DNA of 64,000 bases from Cercophora sp. LCS_1 (GCA_036250225.1 JAPZLL010000004.1:1240001-1304000); one strand, 5' to 3'; shown: positions 53,023 to 63,556, counted from the stretch's first letter. Made by a program: numbers and translations. Notes: generated from the letters alone by a model not told the origin.

Positions 53023-53727
53023 ATGCCGCGAAAGGTATGTCACCCACCCATCGCTACACGTATTGTACGTTTAGAAAGTGAAAAATTCACCCCCATGCCA
53101 ATCAATGAACGGCAGACCAAAACCCCCGAGTCAGTCGTCCAAAACCGCGAGGCCCAGCGTCGCTCCCGCGCCCGCCAGCGCGAGCTCCTCGACGACATGC
53201 AACGCCGCCTGGCCGAGCACGAGCGCAAAGGCGTGCAGGCCACGCTGGAGATGCAACGCGCCGCCCGCGCCATCATGGACGAGAACAAACGGCTCCGCGA
53301 GATGCTCCGTCGGTGTAGGTGCGGGGCGGCGGCGGCGGCCGATGACGAGGTTCATCTTTCGCCGGTAGCAGCCCCGACCCCGACCCCGGCCCCGACCCCG
53401 ACCCCGACCCCGATCCCGCCCGGGCTTGGGTCCGGACCGGCGGCTGTGGGTGTGGCGCGGATATCGGAGGCGGAGGTCGAGGTCGAGGCGGAGGCGGAGA
53501 CCGGATCGAGTGAGGCCTGTGTTTGGACCGGGCTGGCGACGGGTGAAGGCTCGCCGCCGGCGGACGAGACGCCGTGTGATGAGGCGGTTGAGATATTGGC
53601 TGAGCTGCAGATGGGGCGGGGGAGGGTGGATAAGGGGCAGACGAGGGCGGCGCTGGGGTGCGGGGATGGGGGTTTTTGTGTGGTGAAGAATGCGAGGTTG
53701 TTCCAGGTTATGGATGAGCTTTCGTGA
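53023..53727 (+). CDS. Small bZIP transcription factor
   Basis: Exons 53023-53034 (12 nt, coding MPRK) and 53116-53727 join to 207 residues. The basic region is at residues 14-26: N14-x-x-A17-Q-R-R-S-R22-A-R-Q-R, with the invariant N and R eight residues apart. A helical zipper follows (LLDDMQRRLAEHER ... MDENKRLREML) with irregular heptads. The rest is a Pro-Thr repeat (PTPTPAPTPTPTP), a Glu/Ala-rich stretch and an unremarkable C-terminus with PCDEAVEILAEL. The basic region N-R-E-A-Q-R-R-S-R is of a fungal subtype related to Pap1/Yap-like and short bZIPs. The first exon is inferred from the consistent phase and the MPRK start; an alternative start is the ATG at 53096 inside the intron, which would replace MPRK by MPINERQ. 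Targets unknown. Confidence 0.8.
   Translation: MPRKVCHPPIATRIVRLESEKFTPMPINERQTKTPESVVQNREAQRRSRARQRELLDDMQRRLAEHERKGVQATLEMQRAARAIMDENKRLREMLRRCRCGAAAAADDEVHLSPVAAPTPTPAPTPTPTPIPPGLGSGPAAVGVARISEAEVEVEAEAETGSSEACVWTGLATGEGSPPADETPCDEAVEILAELQMGRGRVDKGQTRAALGCGDGGFCVVKNARLFQVMDELS
53370..53418 (+). repeat. CCGACC repeat coding Pro-Thr units
   Basis: Tandem 6-nt repeat (CCGACC, once varied to CCGGCC) in frame in the bZIP gene, giving the PTPTPAPTPTPTP segment. Confidence 0.85.
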
Positions 53728-53954
53728 TGTGGATGGGTGTGCTCTCTCGCTCTCTCCACTTGGTGAGGTGGTTGGGTGGGACCAATCGTTTGGCGGGGGT
53801 GACAGAGTTCCCCTCTTCAGCGACGGGAGGGGAAGGGGGGGGTAGGGGGTGCAAACCGCATGATTGTTACGAACCGGGTTCATTCAACAATCGTTGACTT
53901 GAATTCTTTTACATTGATTCAATTTAGTTGAAAAGTGAGGTTATTATCATTATC

Positions 53955-54467
53955 ATGGCTTCGACGGATACCCCTGCGGCCCCGTGGCATGCTGCGTTCC
54001 CGGCTCCCAAGGCTCAGCCCGGCGGGATGAGCAAAGAAGCGGTGCTCGAGTTGATCAGGTCTGCCGTTGCCGGGCGTGATTACGTCCTCGTTGACCTGAG
54101 AAGGATTGATCATGAGGGCGGCACCATCCGCGGTTCGATCAATCTTCCCGCGCAGAGTCTGTATCCCAGCATTCCCACCCTGTACACCATGTTCAAGGCG
54201 GCTGGGGTCCCAAAGGTACTCTGGTACTGTGGTGAGCACCTAGATACGCATACCCTCTCGTCCAATGCACGGTTCTGACGGGGTTGTCGAGGCTCTTCCG
54301 GCGGCCGCGGGACACGAGCAGCAGCTTGGTTTGCGGATTACATCCAAGACCAGCAGGACGCCAAGATGGAAAGCTTGATTCTGCAGGGCGGCATCAAGGG
54401 GTGGGCAAGGGGTGGACCTCAATTCGTCGAGCAGATGCTCGGCTACGATGCGTCTTACTGGGCTTGA
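53955..54467 (+). CDS. Rhodanese/Cdc25-fold protein with CX5R active-site loop
   Basis: Exons 53955-54231 and 54292-54467 give 150 residues. The domain has the rhodanese pattern: GRDYVLVDLRRIDHEGGTIRGSINLP, KVLWYCG and a C-terminal LQGGIKGWARGG. The catalytic loop crosses the intron and reads C92-G-S-S-G-G-R98, i.e. C-x5-R. That loop length is the one used by Cdc25 phosphatases and Acr2-type arsenate reductases, not the C-x4-R/K loop of thiosulfate sulfurtransferases. Single-domain fungal proteins of this type are common and uncharacterised; a phosphatase or arsenate reductase-like role is possible. No targeting signal is visible. Confidence 0.9.
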
Positions 54468-57400
54468 AATGTCGCCGTCGAAGCTTGCCATGCGCCATGG
54501 TCTGATTTTGGTCTATGGGGTTCTGGACAACCGACTCAAAATGGTGCCAGCGTGAGGGGATACGGACATGATATCGACGGTGCAGACCTCGACTACTGCC
54601 AAGCTCTAGACTATGTTCAATTGGTTTACTGATCTGTACTCTACTGTGTATGGTTCGTGAGGGCCGCGAAGGGGGCCCCCAGGCGCAACCCCGTAAGAAC
54701 AGCTTCAACTCTGGGCGTTGTCATCTCGGGGCTTCGGGAGCCAGATAAAAGCCACCATGCAGCCGTGAGAGCCACAAACTCGCGTTGCAGCTCGAAGCTC
54801 CGCCATTGACAGGTGGTGCATGTTCGTGGCTTCACTGGGGTTGAGGAGAGGTTGAGGATGTGGGATAGATAATTTGGACCCGCGAGAAAGGTTGCGGATC
54901 AAAACGACAAAAATTTCAAGAGCGCCATGCAGCATCTGCCGCCTCTGAGAACCACGTGAAGGATTGATGGTGTTTGGATGACCTCATACGGGATGAATAA
55001 GAACAGTGGAACTCACCGCAGTCGCAATGGCTGATCGACTGACCGTCCCGGTGTAGGACTTGGTGTGCCGCGTGTCGCCCAGGAATATGGGATTTGGCGA
55101 GATCGACGAGGCGAGAAATTCCCACGTGAGGTTTCGGAAGGAAACTCCAGCACAATCCGACAAGTGATATCTCGGGTGGCCACAAGCCCGGGCCGGTGTC
55201 GGCAATAGTCCCGACGGCCATCCCGTAAGAGCTGGGCGATTAACTCGCACAATTCGGAAATACGAGGAACTTCCGTCGTGCCAATGGGAAGGAGCCCTGA
55301 ATTCCGTCAACGCCGCTTCGAGTAGCCTTGACCGGCCCAAGCACCCAATAGGCCTAGGGATTGTTCTCCAAAGCCCTAAAGTAATTTATGGGACATGTCG
55401 GGCGTTGGTTCGCACCTTCAGGGTCATTTTTGTTGAGGAAACGCCCTCAAAGTTCCTGGTGCGGCGCTTATTTTGTCAGAGGCTGCCGGGCAAAATTGGC
55501 CGGCGGTTGGGTAGCACATTGCCAGTAAGGGGCGAAAGAAGCGCAGGAATGTGATGGAAGAGATGAAAATATGCGTTGTGTTTCGGGGCCCGGGAGAATC
55601 CGATCCCGCGGGGATGGGATTTGAAAATTCCCATCCAATGTTCGCAGGCCACAACCCAGGAGCTTTGCCTCCGCACCAATCATAAGGGCAGGTGTGACTC
55701 CCGTGCCATCGTGGCGCTTGTGCCTCAGTGCAGATGAAGGCGATGCATGATTGGATTGAAGCTGGTCAGCGTGCTTGGCAAGAGGCTTGGTTCCTTGTTG
55801 TGAATGGGATGTCGCGACAAGTAGACCTCTGCCGGACCAAATCCTCCGCTCGAGCCGTTGAGGGAGTGATGGTAGCAACAACCGTTGTTTTCCTGTTGCA
55901 CTCGAGGTGCAGCACCACCAAGATCAATTGCGTCCGGATGTTCGGCACACACAAACTTGTTTTCTTGTGCATTCGTGCTGTTCCCAACTTTCTCCTCTCG
56001 GCACTCTTTGTTCGTCTGACGTCGTTTCTAGCAATTGGAGAACTCCACAACATCACAAACAGTGGGGATGGACAACCATCATGACAGCCCAGACGGACGC
56101 AATTAGTTTCCAGTGAAGCAGCTGGGTCTTCTCCTTGGTGCTGAGCTGAGGACAGTGCAGCCTTAATAGTAGCAGGGAGTTCGCATTGCCGATCACATCA
56201 TGTCAAGGGGAAATATGTTTGCCATGTTTGGGTATGAAGCTACAGGCACTGGCTACCATCTTCCGTCCTTTGCTTTGCGCCCTGCAACCCTGGACTTCCC
56301 GTTTGTTCCAGAGTATGACCCCCAACCCAACACGGCTGCCGTGTGGGATTCCCGCCACATGGGCGGGAGGGTGTGTTTGCTCCGGCTGTCCCCCGATACA
56401 GTCAAAATGACGTCGAAATTGGACGAAGGGTCCATTCTCCGTCCGGCAGCCCAGCCAGTTTGGGAAGACCCTGGGATTCTGACGTTACGCTTGCTGCTGT
56501 TCTGGAGCCGGCAAGGAGGGGTTGAGCTGCTCTCAACAAGAGCTTCCAACCAGGGTGAAGCTTCAAAACGTGTGTTATCGATAATCACGGCCAAGCCCCT
56601 CCGCCCGCCACACGCTCCGGTCTGCCTACTTGCAGGCTGGCATAAGAGGGCTGCTGTATCCGGGCGAGCTGGAAGTCAAGGGATACAGCCGTGGCTTACT
56701 GTGAGTCGTGTAGACCGAGCTTCATCCCGGGCGGCGGAAGCTTCGATGCGCAAGATGGTGGGCGACCTCGTTCGGACAGCTTGTGGTCCGTCCCTGGCTT
56801 GCTGGGGGCGGGTTCCCCTCTCAGACCGGACCTCCCGCGGTAATGGGCCCGCTGTGGGGAATCCCTATCACTTGGTTGCGGCAGCAAGGGTGGTGGCTCG
56901 AAAAGTGACACGGGCAGCGGGGAAGGTACTTTGGGTACATGCCCAGCGCAGCAGCGGCGAGCTGTGATCGAGATCGATCAGCACCTGCCCTCCGCAGATC
57001 GGTTTTCCATCGTAAAAAAAAATATAGGAAAGAGCACCAGCAACAAAACCTGTCCTTGCCTCCAGTCCAATCCGGGTGCACCTTACACCACCTATTCCCG
57101 CCCAGTTTGCAGGGGTTGCGAATTCGACCTCCCCCATAAAGATGGCTTTCCCTCAGCAGGCTGGACCCAACTCTCCCCCACCCAAACTCCAGGTTGACCG
57201 ACATCTCGTTACTGCCCGTGAAACCCGTGAAACCCGTGACAGGTTATCAGAGTTTAACTTATCAAGCGTCTGGACGCCGGCTCTTCGAAATCAACCATTC
57301 GGCTACTCTGCCGCCACCCACCTGCAGGGCAGTCCGGCATTGCTTGAGAATCCATTACATATACCAAGCAGCCAACCACCACGCCCGTTTTCCCCAAGGT

Positions 57401-57498
57401 CATATCATCATTATTCTCCTCCTTCAGCCGGATCTCAGCAAAAGCTGAGACGGTGACGCGACGACATACCGTCGAACACGTCAGCACTGGAGCGTAAC
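54468..57498. other. Gene-poor region, 3 kb
   Basis: No convincing gene. The longest ORF is 56200-56967 (+, 255 codons) with no domain and Arg/Ala-rich composition. A short tandem (GTGAAACCC, about 57220-57240) lies in the probable promoter of the next gene, and an A9 run at about 57015-57023. Confidence 0.5.
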
Positions 57499-58749
57499 AT
57501 GGGCAAGCGCTCCTTCGACCACATTGAACCCGCGGTTATGTCAACAGACAAAGTACCGAAAAAAGTGAGTGTACCCGCGTCCTTGAGCCGCAGGTAGCTT
57601 GCTAACCTTGTTGCTTAGAACGAACGCAGCCATGAGGAGAACCAGGAGCGAGCCTACATCGCCGCGTCCCGCCGGTCGGACCGAAGCATTGAAGCCCGCT
57701 TACAGTCGGCCAGGATGGCTTCTGAGATTCACAAAAAGCGGACGGGCAAAGGCTTCAAGATAACCGAAGAGATCGTGAGAAAGGAGGAAATGTATGAGGA
57801 GGAAGATGATGAGCTGCCACGCCACTACCGCGCCTTGACAGCCCATCTGCACACTTCGTCCCCGACAATGAACCACCGAGCCAATGCGTTTGTCACTAGT
57901 CAGATTGCTGCCGCAACGCTTGCTCGGGAGATTGAGATCAACCGACAATTTGCGGAACAGTTTCCCAACGTGCCGAGCGTCTCCGGGCATCTGACGCAGG
58001 CAATGTATGCCCAACCCGTACACCCAGACCCCAACTCGTTGCATCCTTACCAACAAGGTTTCCACTTTGGTTCCCCCCCGCCGGTAGGATACCATCCACG
58101 GCATCGGTCGCAGTCTCTCGCCCAGATCGCACCGCGGCCGCAACCGCAACCGCAACCGCAACCGCAGGCGAGTTATGCCCAGTATCACCACCAAAACCCC
58201 ATGGCGCGGCATGCATCCTTCGACGATCCAGTACCAGCTCTGACGCCTGGTTCGGGAAGGACACACACGCCGAGCTCCGCTGGCACACCCCCTCTCTTCC
58301 AGACTGATGAACTTCAGTTTAGGGGGCAGTCTACCTCGGCGTTGCCGGTTGACCCGTCACTCGGCTTGTCAACCACATTTGGATCCTCCTTTACATCAGA
58401 ATTAGCAAACAATGCTAAAGATATGGTGAACATTGACCCGACCGATCCAACGACCCAGTACCTTCTGGGTTTAACTGATGGCGGCGAACTTGCCGGGTCG
58501 GATGCGACATCGATGGTGTGGTCTACGGATTTTTCGCCCAGGGATATACCTATCCCGTCTTCGGAACAGCAACACTTCGAACCATTAGCTCCTGAGCCAT
58601 CGGACGCCCTCGATATCACTCAAGCGATCAGAGAGGAATCCTTCCCTTTGCAAGAAGGCAGCCGGGTCAGCACCCCGGGTTGCAGCGTCAACAGTGACTC
58701 TTGGAAGGAGTGGTTAGCTGATGACGAAGCTGAATTTGGCATTAGCTGA
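57499..58749 (+). CDS. Conserved-looking protein of unknown function, charged N-terminus
   Basis: Exons 57499-57564 and 57619-58749 give 398 residues with a 54-nt intron, which has CTAAC before the acceptor. Residues 20-95 form a highly charged, helical and probably conserved block with ENQERAYIAASRRSDRSIEA, SARMASEIHKKRTGKGFKIT and EEMYEEEDDELPRHYR. The middle is Pro/Gln/His-rich with a PQPQPQPQPQ run. The C-terminal part has several acidic, Thr/Ser-rich stretches and the end WKEWLADDEAEFGIS, which resembles an acidic activation-like tail. This type of N-terminal block occurs in fungal proteins annotated only as hypothetical. The basic-plus-acidic layout suggests a nuclear protein, but no DNA-binding domain was seen. 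Confidence 0.85.
58136..58170 (+). repeat. CCGCAA repeat coding Pro-Gln
   Basis: Five CCGCAA-type units in frame, giving PQPQPQPQPQ in the protein of unknown function. Confidence 0.9.
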
Positions 58750-59368
58750 TTTTGTTGGAGCTTTGCTGTTGTCGGGTTGAAATTACTGGCATATTCGAGC
58801 GATTTCCACATTTGCATTGCGCGGCGTTCGTGGGTCGAATTGACAAGGACGACGATGAGGTTCGGACGCTCCTACTGAGCGAGCTCGCAAGCGATTACTT
58901 GACGGAAAAGGCAAACAGAGATCAAAATGTTCGAAAGAGAAAGGATTCGCGTTGTCGTTGAAAGTAATGTGGTCATGATTATGAGGAGTAATGTGATCAT
59001 GATTATGAGGGAGGAAAACCTCTGAACGGACAAAAAAAGAATAAAACGATCAATCATATGAATCAATAACATGCAGGATGGGCGGTTAGTGATCAGAAGC
59101 CCCCGGAACCCCCAATTGGAAGATTGGGCCACCCCCTTTTGGGCATGTCATGTCTCAAATCTGCCTTGTGGTTCCACAACAAGGTCAAGATGTCACGTAT
59201 GTTTGCTACAAGGATAAGATCCAAGGGCTCCAATCACACAAATTCATGGGAAAACGCAGAGGCAGAATGGTGGGAAACTCCATTCCCTGGAGTGTCTCTC
59301 ACAGATGAGAGTCTAAAAAAAACGAAAGAAAAAAATCCCGACGCGGGCACCGGAACGGAGGGCGTGCT
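58750..59368. other. Convergent 3' region with tandem repeat
   Basis: 619 nt between convergent genes. Includes two copies of a 24-nt unit at 58963-59010. No gene. Confidence 0.55.
58963..59010 (+). repeat. 24-nt tandem duplication
   Basis: Two adjacent copies of AGTAATGTGRTCATGATTAT + GAGG, differing at one base (G/A). Copies are 58963-58986 and 58987-59010. Each contains the palindromic-like TCATGA core. Confidence 0.9.
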
Positions 59369-60002
59369 TTAGGCGCCACCCCCGGCTCCGGCCCCGGTGG
59401 CCGCCGTGGACCCACCACCGCCGCCATTCTCGTTGGCGCCACCCGCGCCCGAGCCCGAGGCCCCACCCCCGCTGTTGTTGCGGCTTTCGCCGCCACCGCC
59501 GGTCTCATTACCCTGCGACTACATGTTAGAAGAAGGGTTCAACAATATTGCTGCTGGCTTGGCATTTTTCTTTGAACTCTTCCCGGTCCGGCTACGACTT
59601 AGGCGCTGTGAATTTTGGCCACCCACGGGTTGACCATGAGCGGTTGGAGAACACCGAGATGACGTTGAAAGGGTAGGATTGCAAAATGTGACTTGCTGGT
59701 ACAGCAGGTAGGTGGTTGGAAAGAAAAGGTGGGATGCTTGTTTGGGATGGAGGTGTTGTGCGTCCTTGGGAGAAATAATGGGAGGTAATAATTAGAAGAA
59801 AATTCCAGGGATCAGGGAAACAACGATAGGCGAGGGAAGAGAATGAACGAAGGGTAATTGGAGGGGGGGGAAACAAATGATGACTCACGTTGTTGGGCAC
59901 AACAACAACAAGCCCATCCGCCGGAGCGGGATTCTTTTTCTTGCCCGCTGGGCGGGCGTCGTAGTGACCGTTGCCGGTCATGTCGTAGCCGGAGCGGCCC
60001 AT
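59369..60002 (-). CDS. Small glycine-rich protein, three-exon model
   Basis: Exons 60002-59889, 59695-59627 and 59518-59369 join in one frame to 110 residues. The start is MGRSGYDMTGNGHYDARPAG, then KKKNPAPADGLVVVVPNN. Exon 2 adds QVTFCNPTLSTSSRCSPTAH, and exon 3 a Gly/Asn/Ala-rich tail (SQGNETGGGGESRNNSGGG and further). Evidence for the third splice is the CTAAC branch site 3 nt before the acceptor ATGTAG. Without that splice the frame ends at the TAG in the same place. With exon 2 skipped, exons 1 and 3 still join in frame. The alternative forms end in SSNM or add the Gly-rich tail. I do not recognise the family. The protein is small, basic at the start and probably disordered. Confidence 0.6.
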
Positions 60003-61218
60003 TGCGCCGACACAGGGGACGGAGAGCGAGAAAAAAAAAAGCTGCTGTTTTTCTATATAAATCTTCTACTCAGGATTGGTCAGCGGGGTGTGCTTGTAGG
60101 GATGCTTATACATCTTTGGGGAGGTACCATGGTATACATAGCACGCTTGAGCTATATTAAACGTTTTTATCTCAGAAGGGAAAACCTTGGACATGGTTGA
60201 GGCGGTGGAACGCATGTTGGGTTTGGTGGGAGCTGAGGTTGGGGAAGGTTGGGGTTTGGGGCTATGTCGCTGTCTCAGTGGGTGAGTTTTTGCAGGCAAG
60301 GAAACTATGAGGAGGGTTCTTGGGAGCAGCGGGGGAGAGACGGTTGGCGATGGATAGCACGTACGAAGATCTTGGCTGCGGAGAACGCTGGGTTTTCTGG
60401 TGGGATTCGTCTGCGACGGGTGGTCAGTAATAGGTTGGCGAGGAGGTGTATAAGTGTTGCGGTGGGATGTTGTCGCCGGTCTGAACTGAAATCGCCGGAC
60501 TTGGCGGAAAGTACTGGGCGTTGAGGATATACTTGGACGATGAAAATATACCTGGATAATAAAAATATGTTCGGATGACAAAAAAAAAATATACGGTGTT
60601 GTCATCGGTGTTGAGAAAGCATGGGGACTTACAGAGACAGGCGCCAAAGGGCTGGGTTTGAATGAAAGCTTGAAGAAAGAGAAGAGGAGAGGGAGCTGCC
60701 AGTGTGGCAGGGACGATTAAATACTTTTCCAACAGGGCCCAAGTTTGCGGTCGTAGGTTTGTTGTTGTAGCTGTTGGGGTTGTTGGGGGTATTGTCAGTC
60801 AAGTCATCCCATCTCCGTCAAGACCAACAACTGGAAGGGGCAACTTTTTGAACTTAAAGAAACGGATCAGTTCTCGCCTAGACGAGCAGGATCTGGCCAT
60901 GGCAAGAGGGTCGACATGGTCACTCTGAAACCGCTATTCTTCGACAAGGTAATCTATAAGCATGGCACCCTTGGACTTCTCTGTCATCGTATAACTACCC
61001 TAACGGCTCTGTGTCGCTATTCCCAGCGTAAAATGACAAAGCCCAACTTGCCGGCGCACGCCATACTTGTGTCCTTGCAGTACAAAGTGCCATAAAGGTA
61101 AGCGGATACACAAACGCGTATGATAATAAAGCGTCTTAGTTTGGGATGAAAGAATGAAACCTGCAAAGACATCTTGATTCTCTGTATCAACAGGATGGGT
61201 ATCATATCACGGCAGGGC
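60003..61218. other. Intergenic region with imperfect repeats
   Basis: 1.2 kb: the promoter and 5' UTR of the glycine-rich gene on the left, the 3' region of NOP9 on the right. The minus-strand ORF 60066-60647 is low-complexity and most likely 5' leader sequence. Contains a 19-nt tandem repeat at 60527-60583. Confidence 0.5.
60527..60583 (+). repeat. Three imperfect 19-nt tandem units
   Basis: Units 60527-60545, 60546-60564 and 60565-60583 start ATAT(A/G) and carry CTGGA/TTCGGA-like centres and AAA ends. They are followed by an A9 run and a partial fourth unit starting ATATACGG. Confidence 0.75.
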
Positions 61219-63459
61219 CTATGCTGCCACAGCTACATCCCCCTTGTTCTTCTTTTCACCGAAGCTCTTGCTCTTCTCCCTTGGTTTTCCCTTCTCATGT
61301 CCTCTGCTCCCGTCCTTCTTCCACTCCACTTTAGCCCCCTCCTTTTTGTATGTCCCCTTCTTAGCTTCGTCCCTCGTTTCCTTCTCCTTGGGTTTAGGCG
61401 CTGCGGAGAGCGTGGCCCCCTCAGGATTAGTCTCCTTCGCCCATCTCACCCAGTCATGTCTTCGATGACTCCACAGATCGCCCTTCCAAGTTCTCCAAAC
61501 GCTCCTTCCAAGCCAAGACTCCCTCAGGTCTGTCTCGCGTTCTTGTAATTGCGCCATCATATTCTCCTTGAGATGGAATGGCACTGCTATCCCCTCGCCC
61601 CTGGATGGAGCCGCGATGACGGCGTTGATGATGGCTGAGCTATGCTGTGATGTAGCAAGCTCGTACGTGTTGGGGAGCATCGACGCCACCAAAATCTTGT
61701 GGAACGCTGGGCTCTGCGCTGGCGTAGACAGAGCCTTGAGTAAGATAGCCGCAGTCTGATGAGAAGACGTCGCGAGCTTCAGGACCTGAGCAGAATTGAG
61801 GGAAGCGAGGGAAACTTGGATGGCCTTGCATGGAGAGCCAGGGATGCTGAGGAGGGTCGAGACAAGTTGACTGCCGTGGGACAGTAGAGCCGCCTTGTTC
61901 TTCATCTCTTCGGGTTGGAAGGATTTCTCCTTTTTGCTTTCGACCGCAGCTGGCTCGTCGTTGGGTAGACAGAGCTTCGGCACAAGATGTTTCCAGTCAT
62001 TGCCACAGGCGGAGCTCAGAGCCTGGAGGAGCGAGTTGATCTCATTGGTAGCTTGTCGAACACTGCAACGCTCAAAGAAAGTCTTGATGACATTGAGGCG
62101 CCCCTTTTCGACGAAGCTTGCAATTTGGGGAAGCGACTTCTCAACAGCGTCCGCAAGATCTTCCTTGCTCAGACGATTGAGAACCCTGATGGCAGGGTAT
62201 GATGCAATGTCATTCCGGAGCAGGCTTTGGATTCGAGGACCGAAAAAGGTAGCGTGCAGGCCCTTGAAGACCTTGCCAGGGCAGTTTGTGATCAAGGTCT
62301 CAAGAAGTCTTGAGCCAATTGGGTCGTAGAGCATGCTGTTGATAAATTCGGCGGCCTGCGATTTCTCGTCGCTGAAGGACGCCGGGGCATCCGGGATGAG
62401 TTTGTCCACGAGGGACGTATAATCCTGCTGCTCTTCCTGCTCCTTAGCCTTCGACGCAGCCTTCTTGGCTTTGGCGAACAACGAGAGCTCCAGCTCCAAC
62501 AACAGCTGCAACGTGGGGTTACCTGTTGGGTGCTTGGCGAGGACCCTGAGTGCTGTCGAGTCTAGGTTTGCTGTGGAGTCCGTCATAATCTTCTGGATGG
62601 CAGCTGTGAAAGAAGATGGGACAGCGCGGTTCTGAGAAGCAAGCTCGCTTGTCATGACGGACGCCCCCTCCACCGTGATGTGCTCCTTCTTCTTACTCTG
62701 CAGGAGAGACTTTGTGCCTACTTGGTTGAGGGGCCTCCCAGACAGAACAATCAAGAGAGCCCTCAAAGCATGCGAGCCGTACCTGTCGGAAACTAGATAC
62801 GACAAGTGCTCCTCCAGCTCGTCCAGCGTCAGCAGAAATAGCTCCTCCATCGTCCGCTTCTCTTCCGCATCCACCACCCCTTCGTCAGCAACCTCCTCCT
62901 CCTCTTCGCTCCCGCCAAGCTCTCGCGTAACCACGGGCACAGATTGCAGAAACAGCTTCTCGCAACAATGGCTCGCAAATCGGTGGGTGATCAAGCTGAT
63001 AAAATGGCCGGCGAACGCCTGAAAAAGGTGCTTTTTCTGTCGCGTGCTTGACAGCAAAATCAACCTTTCCATCAAGCGTGAGCACGATTGACTACTTGCA
63101 AGCTTGAGCTCCTTGCCAACAGCCTCTTTGTAGACGTTTTCCAAAAACAAGTCTCGTTCCTCGGTCGACGGAAAGTCGTTCAGCTCGAGCAGCTCGTCTG
63201 CGTGGCGAAAGTACTCCTGCTCCTGGTCCTCGAGCATTCCAAAGAATTCGCGCTCAAAGCCGGCGCCTCCCGGGCCGCGCGGGGCAGCATCGTCGTCGTC
63301 ATCTTCGAGAGGAATGTAGTCGAGGGATGCAATGTTCTCGGGGAGCTCACGGCGTTGTCGCTTTGCTTCGGGTTCGGGCTCTTCGACCTCCCTGGCCCTC
63401 TTTTTGGCCCGTTTCTCGTCGCGAATCAATTGGCGCTTCGACTTTCTGGTTTTGCCCAT
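61219..63459 (-). CDS. nop9: Nucleolar pumilio-repeat protein NOP9
   Basis: Single exon, 746 residues from the ATG at 63459. The start is highly basic (MGKTRKSKRQLIRDEKRAKK). Pumilio-type helical repeats follow across about residues 75-680, with SCSRLMERLILLSS, RFASHCCEKLFLQSV, YGSHALRALLIVLSG, IGSRLLETLITNCP, YPAIRVLNRLSKED and GSQLVSTLLSIPG. The C-terminus is a long Lys/Glu-rich tail. The N-terminal segment RELPENIASLDYIPLED and the acidic DDDDDA run are as in other fungal NOP9. NOP9 binds 20S pre-rRNA near the site D cleavage and is needed for 40S biogenesis in the nucleolus. An in-frame upstream ATG (63507) would add only 16 residues and is less likely. The length is within the usual 650-750 range. 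Confidence 0.94.
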   Translation of the reverse strand: MGKTRKSKRQLIRDEKRAKKRAREVEEPEPEAKRQRRELPENIASLDYIPLEDDDDDAAPRGPGGAGFEREFFGMLEDQEQEYFRHADELLELNDFPSTEERDLFLENVYKEAVGKELKLASSQSCSRLMERLILLSSTRQKKHLFQAFAGHFISLITHRFASHCCEKLFLQSVPVVTRELGGSEEEEEVADEGVVDAEEKRTMEELFLLTLDELEEHLSYLVSDRYGSHALRALLIVLSGRPLNQVGTKSLLQSKKKEHITVEGASVMTSELASQNRAVPSSFTAAIQKIMTDSTANLDSTALRVLAKHPTGNPTLQLLLELELSLFAKAKKAASKAKEQEEQQDYTSLVDKLIPDAPASFSDEKSQAAEFINSMLYDPIGSRLLETLITNCPGKVFKGLHATFFGPRIQSLLRNDIASYPAIRVLNRLSKEDLADAVEKSLPQIASFVEKGRLNVIKTFFERCSVRQATNEINSLLQALSSACGNDWKHLVPKLCLPNDEPAAVESKKEKSFQPEEMKNKAALLSHGSQLVSTLLSIPGSPCKAIQVSLASLNSAQVLKLATSSHQTAAILLKALSTPAQSPAFHKILVASMLPNTYELATSQHSSAIINAVIAAPSRGEGIAVPFHLKENMMAQLQERETDLRESWLGRSVWRTWKGDLWSHRRHDWVRWAKETNPEGATLSAAPKPKEKETRDEAKKGTYKKEGAKVEWKKDGSRGHEKGKPREKSKSFGEKKNKGDVAVAA

Positions 63460-63556
63460 GTTTGCGGTGTTGGCGATGTTCTCGAGAGCATTCACGGTGG
63501 GGTGCACTCGATCGAAAGCAAAGAATAAAAAAAAGTTGTTATCTTATCGGATGGAA

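Noticed and set aside
60066..60647. 193-codon minus-strand ORF starting MAPVSVSPHAF
   Set aside because: Pro/Ser/Thr low-complexity in the CT-rich leader upstream of the small glycine-rich gene; no domain and no splice support.
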